Assembly: GCA_037157565.1 (NCBI GenBank)
Contig: JAZHRO010000063.1
Span: 92,070,001-92,134,000, forward strand
DNA: 64,000 nucleotides
Origin: Thalassia testudinum
Taxonomy: Eukaryota > Streptophyta > Magnoliopsida > Alismatales > Hydrocharitaceae
Reading direction: 5' to 3'
Positions 12,091-24,097 of the stretch are shown in pieces. Every line of letters begins with the position of its first letter. Within the stretch, counting starts at the first letter, position 1. The translations under genes were made by a program, and so were the position numbers. The notes below the pieces were generated by a model. It saw only the letters and a program-made list of their open reading frames with translations, did not search any database and was not told where the DNA came from.

Positions 12091-13347
12091 ATGTTCCATG
12101 CTTCACCAGCGGGCAACCTTAACGAAAAGAAAACATGAGGGCAAGTGCATCTCTTTGTTTCGTTTGCATTTCTATTAACCCTAAAGCAACATTGCTTCTC
12201 CTTGATGACTGCACTATATCCTCGGCCTCATAGTGATTCCTCTCAACCTCGGATGTTATCCTCGACCCTAGCGGTTAAAGCACACATGCGTAGAATGTAT
12301 CAAGTCTAAGTTCACCTTGCTGGTGCATTTTTGTTAAGGGAGAGATAGAGAAGGCTTTTTCATTTGGAGAGTTTTCTCTCTTTTTCTCTTTTATATTTCC
12401 CTAAATCAAGCCTCTAATTGGCCCTAAGCACGGTCTATATCGGATTCCTTGTCCTCACTATCAATCCTTGAATGGTCCCTGGCTTTCAATGCTTCAGGAT
12501 AGCATCACCCATGGCAACCCCCAGAACTCCTGGCTTTTGACACTTTGAGATAGTGCCTCCCATGGCATTCTATAGCTAAATTCAGGCCTTAGCAATTGAC
12601 ATTTCGGGATAATCTCGCCCACAGAACCTGAACCAGCACAAGGTGCTTACCTACCCTCGGTAGGATATTTAGATATCCTAGGAGACAAGCACTGAGGAGA
12701 TGAAATGTTATTACACATCTTCGAGGGAAATATTCCACCTCTCTGTGCCAGGAACCCATCTAATCAATTTGTGTTTTCAAGCCACTCCTAAGCTAGATCT
12801 TTGAGATGTCTTTTCAGAACGGAACACTTTTGTCATTATTTCTTCTTTAAGCACATTGAACCAGACGAGTGTGTGATTTTGGGTGCTTAGGTTACCAAGT
12901 CCCACAAACCAAAGGGTAGGCAATGGGGCTGAATACTCCCTAAGCCTTATACTTAATACATCAGCTTCATACTTTCCTTAACCTCTTAAGAACTAATCTG
13001 GATCTTAATGAATATGTGAGTGTTTAAGCCCTACAATAAGCCCAAGAGGATTAAGATCAGTACTCTTACTAATCTCCTTGTCTCTAGCACTTTAGACCTA
13101 ATCCTTATTTTGATTTGGTCTAGAACTTAAGTAAATTCCACAATCAATTGCTATGGCTATTAATTTTGTTTCTATTTTTACTCCTTTTTGCATTTTGTGT
13201 TTCCTCCTCATGAAAGATTTTCAATCATTTCTCAAAATTTTCCTCCCTTTTCTTCCTTTTTTTTTAATATGTATTTTTTGTGAGAGCCCCTCAGAAAATT
13301 GAAATTCCACTTGTGTTTTGCACTTTGACACCCCCCCATGACTAAGT

Positions 13348-13370
13348 TTTGCAATGTCCTCATTGTAAAC
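13348..13370 (-). promoter_or_regulatory. R2 post-ORF hairpin
   Basis: Plus strand: TTTGCAATG, 4-nt TCCT loop, CATTGTAAA. The stem has one mismatch, explained by a C-to-T change. It is homologous to the perfect hairpin of R4 at 60909-60930. Confidence 0.65.
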
Positions 13371-14038
13371 TAGGTGGGTACGAATTCAGCTTGGTTCAAG
13401 GATTAGAACAGGGTCAAAGGGTGGGTGAACGGGTCGAGATGACTGTTGCGGACGATTTCAAGCTCTGATACAAGTATCAAAGGTGGAGTCGGTTGTTCTA
13501 AAGTTGAACCCTAAAGTGCAATTGGAGTGTAGCTCAAAAAGATTATCAAAAGGGTCATAGGTTTTTGGAATGACAGGTTACCTCTCATTAAGTGCTAAAT
13601 TCAGCTGAGCAGAAGGTGATTAAGGAGGAGTGGTCAGATTGAAGGAATTTTGTAGAACAAGCACTTTCATGAGTAGCCTGGTTGGTCCAACCAAATACTT
13701 GTTCAGATCAACAGGCTAATGATGCAGACCAAACCCAATCAGTCTGGTGGGTTGATGGATGTGAATAAATGGTTTTGGAACCCACCAGATACTTTGTGTC
13801 TCGAAAAGATATGGAAATGTGAATTATGGTTTGGCTGAATCAGTTTAGCCTGATCAGAATAGGGGTCCTCAAATGAAAATGGATCTGTGGAAAATGTAGG
13901 AACCCTACTAGAGGGATCAGAGAAGGATAAGATGTGATTAATGGTCTACTCATTGTTCGATTCCCGATCGAAAGATGGAGGTGAATCAACCAGATTAGAA
14001 AGAGATGAGTCAGAATAGAAATTGATTCTGATGGCAGG

Positions 14039-14959
14039 TCAGGGTTGGGATCGGGCTTCGAAAGGCTCTGTGATAGATGTGGCTGCTTTGAGTGTCAAAT
14101 CATCAGCCTCAGAATCAAGATCAAAGACTGGATCATGGATACTAAGGTCGTAAACTGGCTTGTAATTGTCAGGAAACAAAGGTTCTCCAAAATCAGAGAA
14201 TGATTCGAAATCATAAGAGAATTTGCAACAATTAGTTTCTGAACCTGATTCATGATCGAGATTTCCACCACTAAATAAATCATGATTCATGGAGTCAACA
14301 ACCTGACTTTGATCTAACCTAGTCTTAAATTCCAAGCTCAAAGAGGTGTCCTTATTAGGCATAGGATTGGGTTCTTGGCTCCTAGGGTAGATCCAATCAA
14401 ATCCCAACTCTTCCAACTCCTCTGATTCAATCGTAAATCGGTCCGAATTTTGATAAATCAATTCACTCTTCTGAGGAGTCTGGAGAGCTATAATCATCAA
14501 ATATTGGCTTAAAATCATAGTTCAGATCTAAAATCTAATTCTCTTCACATTGGGCCTCATGATCATCCCAAATAGGTTCAGATCTAGATTCTAGGTCAGG
14601 GATAGGAATTGGGAACTAGAATCCGAACATGGTTCTATTGGGATGTTAGACTCACTCTAGAGGATTACCTTAACAGAATAAGGTGCGGGAATTACATCCT
14701 TGAGAGGTTCTGACTCAAGCTCATTATAAGTGTTTGGTAAATCAAAGCATGATGGACCAGCTTCATGGCTCTCTATGGCTAGTTCATAATATATGAGAAG
14801 GTCAATGAAATCGAAGAGCGATTGAGGTAGGAGGGGCACATGGCTAGTACAACCAATGTGTTGGCTGGCATAAAGGAGGACGAGGAGAATGCATTGCAAT
14901 ATCATGTGAAAGGCTTGCAATTGCCTATGCATTGATCTAGTCATCATCGATGATGCCAA
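14039..14959 (-). pseudogene. R2 acidic ORF remnant, function unknown
   Basis: A single minus-strand reading frame of about 307 codons runs through this interval with only a few internal stops and no frame change (starts at 14959 and 14518 are in the same frame). The product is rich in Asp, Glu and Ser (for example FSYDFESFSDFGEPLF and DPVFDLDSEADD) and shows no protease, reverse transcriptase or integrase motif. The part downstream (13560-13850) matches the R4 frame at DNA level. In autonomous relatives pol would occupy this position. It may be a diverged env-like or gag-derived frame, but I cannot assign a function. Confidence 0.5.
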
Positions 14960-14960
14960 T

Positions 14961-17713
14961 TAGACTTGTGAAAAAAAAAGAGGGTTTGTGAGTATTGCCA
15001 CCTTGTGATAAAGCTTATTTCAAGGATTTATGGATGATAGATTATTGTGAGGGTGGTAGTCGATTCCATCATTTCAGGGATGGCTCTTGTTCTTGCCAGG
15101 ATTACTGGTGAGGAAGAGGGAAAATTAAACATTGGCATTAAAGCAGCTTCATAAAATTAAGTCACATGAAGTTATTTGTAATTGCACAATTATAATATAA
15201 TGTGAAAAGAGGTTACTTTCTCATGGTTGTTTATCTTAGGAGGACTCTTTACTCCTATGCAGAAAGGCCATGTTTTTACCACCAAGATTGCACATTAATC
15301 AGGAAATGTGATTAACGAAATGCAAACAAACAAACAATGTATCAGAAAATGGGTATTGATCTCCATGGTATTCATCACGTCAATTTCATGGATATATCAG
15401 GATTCATGAAATGCATCCTTTTTTCTTTGAAAAGGAATAATGCATTCTTTTCCCTTTTCTTTTTCATGGTTAGTGTTTATAGCCATCTGGCTAAACAACA
15501 AGCACACGATCGATTTTGCAATACTCCATCAAGAAGTGGACAGAAAAACAATAACTTGATGCCATTCAGAAGCTACTTTCTAAGCAGGAACCAATTTCAT
15601 GTCAATTTGCTCTACATATGTGGGTAGTTCCAAGGAAAGCTACCTATCTGGGATGGTTGGCCATTACTAATCTCAGTCCTTCGTTTTATGCAAGAAAACA
15701 AGATAGCGATATACATTAAGGTTCTTTCTTTGTTTTTTTATTTGGTAAGGTAAGATTTGAACTTTGGTCTTCTTGATGGGTGGCATATGCTATCCAAAGA
15801 GGGTTACTAGGTGATGACAATTGATTCTAGCTTCTGTGAAGCATACTATATTTCATTCAAAAAAAGAAAACTGCAGAAGTAATAACACCTTCCAGTAGTT
15901 TATCATTGTAATCTACTTTTTCTTTTCTAACACCTTCTCTCACCATTCCTTCAGTAGCTCCTTATACTAAAAGAGGCTTGAAATTATAGTCAAATAGCTT
16001 GTAGAGAAATGGTGAACCTAGATTGAAGCGCACATGTATCTCATTTTTCAAAGTTTATGCTAGACAGAAGGTACTTCCCCAAATTCAAAGAGAGGCATCC
16101 AAACATTCTTCATGCATTTATCTTTCTTGATATCCATGCATGATTTAGTAACAAAAGAGCCCACCTAGTTCCACAAACTTGTAGCAAATTAGCATTGACT
16201 ACAGAAGAAGAAATGAGTCATATATATGGGCGTATAGGACAGGTGTAATTGACAATTCATTAAAACTTTCAATTTCAATCCAACAGAGATAAATATGTGT
16301 ACCAGTTCACTAAGGCTTCAAAATGAAACCCTTAAGCAAAGAAACTGTTTAATATCCAGCTTCACAATGTAAGATAATTTTTGAAAGAAAAATAATGAAA
16401 AGGAGCAGCTAAAATTTAAGCAAAAACATGACACAAAGTCAAAAGTCAAAGATTAAAAAAAGATACCAGTCAAGGCCCACAGCAAGATGTTCTCCTAGTA
16501 CATGAAAAATCACATGTGCAATACAACAAAACAAACCTGTTGAAGTGCATCTATTGCTCTTGCATTTGTAGCATTATACTTCTCAAACTGCAGTAAGAAA
16601 GATAGGTTAATATATTTTCCACCAACAAGTGAAACTCCCAACTTTCTCAAGGGCTATATTAATTGTTAGTGTTATCTATTGAAATAACTAAAATGAAGAG
16701 CCGCATAGATTCAGTCCCTAAATCATGGTAAGTTCTAGTTTCTCATTTGTAAAGTAACAAAATGAGCAATTAGCAACAAGAAGAACATGAAAATAAAAAG
16801 TAAAATCTTATTAGAAAAAGATAAAAATTGAAATTAGTAACCAAGGGTTGATGGGAATTAAACAAAGTTTCATGGTCAAATTTACATAGCATAATCAATT
16901 TGTAAATCATCACTGACGTGGTTCAATTGTCTGTGCATGACTATATGTTATGCACTAATAATAAAATAATCAAAGTAAAAACATTGATTAGTATATCTTG
17001 TTAACTGTACTATCTATTATATAGCTAAGACTCTAGAACTTGTTAGTTTAGTGCATTGTCATTTAACCAGCTTGCAATTGAGGCTTGTGTGTTGGTTTTA
17101 TTAATTGTGAATTGTATGGTTTATGGGCTGCACCCCACATACCCCGTTCTTTATATGGTGTACTGAAGATTTATTACTAATAGATAATTTTTTTTAGACG
17201 ATATTATTATTATTAGATAATGCACCAGTGTATTTATCAAAAAGAAAAAAAACCATTCATAATCTTTGAAGGTCCCATATGAATTAGTTCTTTCAGCTCA
17301 AACACAAAGTGAATGGAGATGAAATTAAGTTTGCACATGTAAGAGAAATTTTTTTCATGATATAGCAGAAGCTAAACTTGCAAGAGTTAATATCTGATGA
17401 GTATCATCATTTATTTATTCTATATTGAAAATATATAAGCCCCTTATCAACAATTAAATTAGCCACCACTTGATGTGAATTCTATATCTTTGGATATCAC
17501 TTGAGTTAATTTATCACTCACTTTTTTTTTTTTGCTAAATGTGGCTTAATTCCACTACTTGTTAAACATTTTGAAGAAATTAAAGAAAACTAGATAAGGA
17601 CATCCATATGCATATCCACATAATTCACTTTCCAACTAGGTTTTTTAATCTTAATGCCAAGTGAAGGGAGATGACATAAATCTTGGGTAATGGAGCAACC
17701 AATGGACAAGGCT
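14961..17713. other. Probable host intergenic or intronic DNA
   Basis: AT-rich, without LTR landmarks, and with only one plausible exon-like segment (16537-16587). The 96-codon plus frame at 15337 has no recognisable domain and no splice or context support. Confidence 0.45.
16537..16587 (-). other. Candidate 51-nt internal exon of an unknown host gene
   Basis: On the minus strand a pyrimidine-rich TTTCTTACTGCAG acceptor precedes, and a GTTTGT donor follows, a 51-nt segment open in one frame. It encodes FEKYNATNARAIDALQQ, a plausible amphipathic helix. Length is a multiple of three and both splice signals are canonical. I do not recognise the protein. No flanking exon was found with confidence, so this could be chance or a relic. 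Confidence 0.35.
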
Positions 17714-17794
17714 TCAGATTTCATTGTTGAAGGGAAGTGCATGGAGTTCAAATGATATCCATAGATGAGGTCTGTTGATGGAGCCATTACTCAG
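17714..17794 (-). other. Possible exon relic split by R3 (downstream half)
   Basis: When R3 and one copy of its CTCAG duplication are ignored, the minus-strand frame of 28372-28430 continues across the insertion point into this segment until a TGA at 17714-17716. An overlapping 65-codon frame (17590-17787) uses another phase. No domain is recognised. Confidence 0.2.
17790..17794. repeat. R3 target site duplication, left copy (CTCAG)
   Basis: CTCAG here and CTCAG at 28372-28376 flank R3 exactly, the 5-bp duplication made by Ty3/gypsy integrase. Confidence 0.92.
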
Positions 17795-19174
17795 TGTTAT
17801 GACCCGATTCCCGAATCCCTACGAGACAAGAGAATCAGACCGACTCGACTGATCCCAAGACCCAGTCGTCCAATGAGAAAGTAACCAAAAGAGCAGTAAA
17901 ATAAACGACATTCACCATGTATATAATTAGCAGTAGCAAAAGTACAGCAGTAAAAAAAAACTACTATAGTACACACCACCACAATAGTAGAGAATTGAAC
18001 AGGTACATAAACATGATGCTTACAATAAAAGAGTACAGTGGTAATAGAAAAATACTCACTACAACAGAAGAAAAGGTACAGTAGGTACTACACCAGTAAA
18101 ACTACTGGGCTCTACTAGGCCCAGCACCCTCTGCAGTCGCCGGCTCTGGCTGCTCAACACCTGGTCCTGAAAAGGTGACAAAGGTGACACGTCAGCGAAA
18201 CGCTAAGTAGAGTGGAAACTAACTAGCAAGGAAAAACAGTAAGGTGGACAAGTAGCTGTTATTTTTAATTTCTTTCTTTATTTTCTATTTACTCATTCTT
18301 GAATTATTTCTCAGATCTTTCTCTTGATCATGAATGTTCCTTGTGAGAACGATCTCGATTGTAGTTTTTTCCGAAAAGTAGAAGTAGCACGTGGTGCTCT
18401 CCTAGCCGGGAGAGTCCCCTGTGGTGGTCCTACCCTCAGTCAACCACCCCAAGGTCACTGACAGACGTAACGGTGACTACAGCACGCGCGATAAACGCAT
18501 GGGTAGCTACCCTGCACTGGCACATGGTCAGTCATTTCCGTTAACGAGTGTGCCCTAAAGCACAGCACGGAACCAGTATAGGGCAGAGCCCTCTCAGTAA
18601 CAGGGGTCCAGCCCCTCCACAGTAACCAAACAGGGGTCTTGCCCCTTCACAATCCGCACACCCTCGCCTGACTACCCTGGTTTGCCTAGTGGGCCTAATA
18701 AGTCGGTGTAGGAAGGCTAGTAGAACCCCGGGGCCCGTGGGGTGGCTAGTGCTCTCCCTACACTAGTAGCTCTCCTCGGTACTATGTACGCGAAGGCCAA
18801 AAGTATGTACAAAGTAGCCAGACCTAACCCCGGGTCCCTGGGGTGGCTAGCTCCGCTCTACACTAAACAGGGGAACAGTCGCTCTCCTTGGTACTCCATA
18901 CACATGGGCCAGCTCACTTCCCCAATTCCATTCCATTCACCGCTCAGGAGCTCTACTCCTAGTTCCCCGTAAGGTTCATGCTCACATTTCTTTAACTAAG
19001 CCAATTTAGGTTTCATCATGTCAACTTTATTTTCATATAGCCCCTATTTTCAACAATTAATATCCATTCATAAACATGCAATTGTTATCCAATTACAGGC
19101 AATTATAGATTTTCTTTCTACTTTACCGAAACTGCAATTCATATATTCATGACATTCGTTTCGGTGTTTCTGTT

Positions 19175-19362
19175 CCTAGGATTCATGCCACACCCTAGGA
19201 TCTATCATTCAATCTAGTTTTCCAGTCGTAGGATTCATGCCATACCCAAGGATCTATCATTCAATCTAGTTTTCCAGTCCTAGGATTCATGCCATACCTT
19301 AGGATCTATCATTCAATCTAGTTTTCCAGTCTTAGGGTTCGTGCCACACCTTAGAATCTATT
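19175..19362. repeat. 52-bp tandem repeat in R3 3' LTR
   Basis: Three full 52-bp units (19175, 19227, 19279) and a partial fourth (19331). Each begins CCTAGGATTCATGCCA, has a second CCTAGG-like word about 20 bp later, and ends TAGTTTTCCAGT. Confidence 0.9.
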
Positions 19363-19654
19363 AATTATCTCACAAGTGCATAATGTTGGTAAATAATTAA
19401 AGGGAGCCACTCTACCTGCAAAATCGGGAGTACTGGGGACGTGATCGGCAAGCCCGCGTGCCTCCGCAACCCCTAGAGCCGCAACAGAATGGGGTCCTAG
19501 CACAAGGATCAAACACAAGGAACTACTCAGAATAGGATGAAATTACTTTAAACAAGTAGAGGAACAATTTCTGAGAAGAATGAAATTTAAAACACAGAAA
19601 TCGGACTTTGAACAGACCCTAAACGGGTAAAAAATGACAAGTCTGCCCAAAATC

Positions 19655-20065
19655 AGATGTCTGGAACATCTTCCAGATGTCTTAAATGATGGTTCAGGTC
19701 ATACCTTCTCTCTGCGCGGTTCTTCAGACGTCCAGAATCCCACTGAATCGCCTGGACTTAGTTCCAGACGTTCGACTGTCACTCTGGACGTTTGGAGACC
19801 CTCTCCGCCGTCTGGTGCTATGCCCAGACATCCAATCTGTGTGGGAGGACGTGCCTTGTGCCTTCCTGAACGAAGCCTGCATGCGTACGCGACCGTCCTC
19901 AACATGAAATGAGGTAGAACCCTTCGACGGAACGACTGCATGGCCGTACACGAGAAAGAAGAAGGAATGGAAAAATATCATACCTTTCAGACGTCTGGAC
20001 CTTCCTCCAAATGTCTCCCGCGTCGTTAGGACATGGGTCCAAACGTCTTATTCTGGGAAATTTTC
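19655..20065. repeat. Array of CAGACGTC-like palindromic words in R3 3' LTR
   Basis: Repeated variants of CCAGACGTCTGG (TCAGACGTCC, CCAGACGTTC, TCTGGACGTTTGG, TTCAGACGTCTGGA and others) occur through this stretch and again at 20510-20545. The core GACGTC is a palindromic ACGT element of the type bound by plant bZIP factors. Binding here is inference. Confidence 0.7.
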
Positions 20066-20571
20066 CTAGAATCAGGACCTCCTCGCCCTCCGCCTGCTGC
20101 GTACGGTCGTGCCGCGCCGCGGTCACCTACTACCTGAGCTGTAGCAGCACCTCCCCTGCGCCATGCTCCCGCTGCGTGCCTGCCGGCCAACCTTGGCTAC
20201 TCCGGCGAGCTTGCACCCTCGTGCTCTAACTCCCTCCCTCTCGCTGCAACCCCTCCACCTCGCGCACACATGGCAGCAGCTGCTACCCTTGCCCACTCAC
20301 TCTCACGCTAACAAGAAGAAGAAGAAGAACAAGGCGGTGGAGTGATGGTGAGGGAGAGGAGAGGGGGAGTATTTGAAGGCACTGTGGGGAGAGAGAGAGA
20401 GAAAGAAGGTTGTGCCTACAAGGAGGAAAGAAGGAGAAGAAAAGAGGGTGGCGGTTCAGTATGCGCGTGCATGCGCATAGATCCGAAACTGTACGCCGAA
20501 AAAATTAATTTCCAGACATCTGGGAAGGCTTCCAAACATCTTAAATGATGTTTGATGCCGGGGTCACAACA

Positions 20572-20620
20572 ACATAACAAACTCAAAGGAAGTTTCGTCC
20601 CCGAAACTTGCGCTAACTAG
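20572..20620 (-). promoter_or_regulatory. R3 3' end of interior, expected PPT region
   Basis: On the minus strand the sequence TTTCGGGGACGAAACTTCC, a hallmark just before the polypurine tract in Tekay/Del elements, is present. The expected long purine run is replaced by TTTGAGTTTGTTATGT directly before the LTR, so the polypurine tract appears mutated. Confidence 0.6.
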
Positions 20621-20649
20621 GGTACGGAAAAGAACGATATATGCATAAC

Positions 20650-23600
20650 TCAAAGAGGATCGAAGCCAGTCTGGAAAGACGTACCCTCAAAAAGCTCTGG
20701 ATACCACTCCCACATTGCCGCCTCAAGCTCCCAGGTAGCCTCCTTGTACCGCTGGCTCCTCCACAAAACCTTCACCAGGGGTACTTGCTTCCGTCTCAGA
20801 CTGCGGACAGCTCTGTCGAGAATCTGCATTGGCTGCTCAGGCTAGGTCAGGTCGTCACCCACCTCGACTCTCTCATGACTCAGGACATGACTGGGATCGG
20901 TGACGTACTTCCTGAGGTTGGACACGTGGAACACGTCGTGCACACCAGAAAGCTGGGGAGGAAGGGCGAGCCTGTAAGCAATGGGTCCAACCCACTCCAG
21001 GACCTCAAAGGGTCCCACGAACCTCGGCACGAGCTTCCCTCTCACCCTAAACCACTGCAGGCCCTTCATGGGCGAAACGCGAAGGAAGACGTGGTCCCCA
21101 ACCTCAAACTGCACCTCTCTATTTTTTCGATTTGCATAGCTCTTCTGCCTGCTTCTGACAGTGTAGAGTCGCTTGTGAGTCTGCTCAACTACCTCCTGAC
21201 TCTGCCGGATCAGCTTGAGGCCAACCTCCCACTTGGTCCCCAACTCAACCCAACTCAATGGTGTCGTACACCTCCATCCATACAGAGCCTCGTAGGGTGC
21301 CATTCCGATGCTCGAGTGATAACTGTTATTATATGCAAACTCCGCCAGGGGCAAGTGCTCCTCCCAAGAGCCCTTCCAGTCCAGCACATAAGCACGTAAA
21401 AGGTCAAGTGTCTGTATTGTGCGCTCAGATTGCCCGTCCGTCTAGGTGTGGCATGCTGTACTGAACCTCAACCGCATCCCCAAGGCCTACTAAAACCTAG
21501 CCCAAAATTGGGATGTAAAGCGGGTATTTCGGTCGAATATAATCTCTCGTGGAACTCCGTGTATACGTACCACGTCACAGATATACCTCTCTGCCAACTA
21601 TGCTGGTCCCAAGGTGACTTGGATCGGCAAGAAATGCACCGTCTTCATCAATCTGTCAATGATTACCCAGATTGCGTCGTGTCCTCGCTGGGTAACAGGT
21701 AAGCCCACCACCAAGTCAATGGTGATGCTCTCCCACTTCCACTCTGGCATTGGAAGTGGCTGTAACGGCCCTGCAGGCCTCTGATGCTCGACCTTCACCT
21801 GCTGGCACACTAAACACTGCTGTACAAATTCACCCACATCCCGCTTCATCCCCCTCCACCAAAAATCTCACTCAAGTCATGGTACATCTTTGTGTTTCCG
21901 GGATGTATGGTGAATCTGGACCCGCGTGCCTCAATCAAGAGCTCTCTCAACAGTTCCTCGTCTCAGGGAATGCACAAACGTCCCCTCATGCGCAGCACCT
22001 GGTCTGTAAAAGAGAAGTCCCCAGGGTCTATTGACAGTACTTGGTCTCGCAAGGACTGCAAGCATGGATCGGCCATCTGCCTTGTGATGATGCGATCTAT
22101 CAGCTCTGGCCTCGTCTGTCACGTCACAGTCACTGCCCCACAGTGCCTCTGTAACTCTAGGGGTTGCCAGCTGCCCATCTCCTCCAAGAGGCTCCAACTC
22201 TGCACTTGTAAACTGGCCAAGTGTGCAGGCACCTTCCAGCTCAAGGCGTCAGCCACCACGTTGGCCTTTCCTGGGTGGTAGGACATGCTGCAGTCATACT
22301 CCTTTAGGAGCTCCAACCAACATCTCGGTCTCATGTTGAGCTCCTTCTGATCAAACAGGTATCTGAGGCTCTTGTGATCTGTGAAAATCTTAAAGGTCTC
22401 ACCGTACAAGTAGTGCCTCCAGGTCTTCAGCGCGAAGATGACAGCTGCCAGCTTCAGGTCGTGGGTAGGGTAGCTATGCTCATGGAGCTTCAGTTGCCGC
22501 GAAGCGTAAGCGACAACGTGACCCCTCTGCAAGAGCACACCCCCTAACCCATGCAAAGAGGCGTCCATGTACACAATGAACCCGCCACTACTGTCTAGGA
22601 TAGTGAGCATGGGAGCCGAAGTCAACCTCTCCTTCAGCTCCTGAAAAGACGCCTCACAGGCGTCTGTCCAAGTAAAGGGTATGTCCTTCCAGGTCAGCTG
22701 TGTCATAGGACGTGCATTCTGTGAAAAGCCCCTGATAAACTGCCTGTAGTAGCCTGCTAGTCCCAAGAAACTGCGAATCTCAATGACTGTACGCGGTCTC
22801 TCCCACCTGAGCACTGCCTCACCTTTGCTGGGACCACAGCTAAGCCATCCCCAGAGATCACATGACCTAAGAAGGTCACCTCCCTCAACCACAACTCGCA
22901 CTTGCTGTATTTGGCGTACAACCTACGTCGTCTCAATGTGTCCAAAACCATCTGCAAGTGTTGTCCGTGCTGCATCTGATCTCGAGAATAGATGAGCACA
23001 TCATCAATGAATACCACCTCGAACTGGTCCAAGTATGGTCTAAACACCCAGTTCATCAAATCCATGAAGGTAGCAGGGGCATTGGTCAGCCCAAACGGCA
23101 TGACCAGAAACTCGTAGTGTTCATACCGAGTGTGGAAAGCTGTCTTGGAGACGTCTGCCTCCTTGATCCTCGACTGGTGGTATCCAGGCCTCAAGTCGAT
23201 CATGGAGAATACCGTGGCACCTCACAACTGGTCAAACAAGTCATCAATCCTCGGCAGCGGATACCTGTTCTTGATGGTGACCCTATTCAGCTGTCTGTAG
23301 TCCACACAAAGGCGTAGGGTACCATCCTTCTTCTTTACAAACAGTACCGGGGCTCCCTAGGGAGATGCACTGGGCCTCACAAAGCCCTTCTCCAAAAGAT
23401 CCTACAACTAAGACTTGAGCTCTCACAGCTCAAGTGGTGCCATCCTGTACGGTGTTGTGGAGATGGGGCTAGTCCCCGGTACCAGTAAGATCTCAAACTC
23501 GATCTCATGCTCAGGCGGTAGTCCTGGCAACTCGTCTGGGAACACGTCGGGGTACTCTCTGACCACTGGGATACTCTGGAAGTCTGCCACAGTGATGGGC

Positions 23601-24097
23601 TCTACCACCACACAAGCTAGGAAGCCCTCACACCCCTGGCTTAAAAGTCTCGCCACCCGAAGTGTAGAAATGCACTTGAAGCCTCCGTCCACTGGCTGCC
23701 CGTGGAACTCGAAAGAAGGCAACTCCGGTATGGAGAAGATGATCTTTCTCTCAAAGTAGTCTACCAAGGCTTGGAAAGCGGACAGCCAGTCCATCCCCAG
23801 AATTACGCCAAAGTCCTCCATCTGTATCGTAATCAGGTCAGCGGGAAGGCTGTGTCCCCCAACACTAACCTCACAACCCGTGTATACCTCCTCAGCTACA
23901 AACAACTGACCACTCAGACCTCTGATCATGAATGGATCCTCTAACAGCATACAGTCCTGCCCCAAACTAACCGCGAAACTGGCAGCGACAAATGAGTGTG
24001 TAGCGTCGGAATCGAAAAACATGTAAACGAGTCTGCCGAAAACTGAAACCATACCTGCCATCACTGATCCTGAAGCTCTGGCATCCCTGTGTATCAA
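20650..24097 (-). pseudogene. R3 pol remnant: protease, RT, RNase H, integrase, chromodomain
   Basis: The polyprotein that copies element RNA and integrates the DNA, now broken. Protease: DSDATHSF near 24013, where the family has DSGA, so the flap-side Gly is lost. [15 protein letters not shown] and [11 protein letters not shown] (catalytic Asp pair near 23004). RNase H: first Asp in VYMDAS (22565), but the catalytic Glu is Lys in HDLKLAAV (22454). Integrase: Asp at 21717 and 21534 and Glu at 21426, giving exact DD35E spacing. The chromodomain follows and a TGA ends the frame at 20650. Stops lie near 23400-23425 and there is a 1-bp loss near 22826. The HHCC finger region (about 21850-21950) is also frameshifted. 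Confidence 0.92.

Larger units (their letters stand above)
12090..14960 (-). mobile_element. R2: truncated non-autonomous Athila-like internal fragment
   Basis: Read on the minus strand, this carries the same ordered landmarks as the 3' interior of R5. These are an ORF remnant, a GGAGG-type motif (13577-13586), a TTTTGCAATG hairpin (13348-13370), a GGTAACCTAAGCACCC word (about 12880), a GGATATCTAAATATCCTA word (about 12660), and a threefold CCATGG block (12490-12620). Plus-strand 13672-13757 is strongly similar to 61196-61279 of R4, so R2 and R4 belong to one family. No LTR or polypurine tract is joined to it, so both ends are lost. Confidence 0.65.
17795..20571 (-). repeat. R3 3' LTR (2,777 bp)
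   Basis: On the minus strand it starts TGTTGTGACCCCGGCATC and ends GGGTCATAACA. It is paired with 25583-28371. It contains a 52-bp tandem repeat, a cluster of CAGACGTC-like words, and several spurious open frames on both strands. Confidence 0.93.

Noticed and set aside
19175..19362. Regularly spaced repeats resembling a CRISPR array
   Set aside because: Units are contiguous 52-bp tandem copies with no unique spacers, in a plant LTR.
20641..21399. Plus-strand 252-codon open frame
   Set aside because: It lies antisense to the R3 integrase C-terminus and chromodomain, whose minus-strand protein is clearly recognisable.
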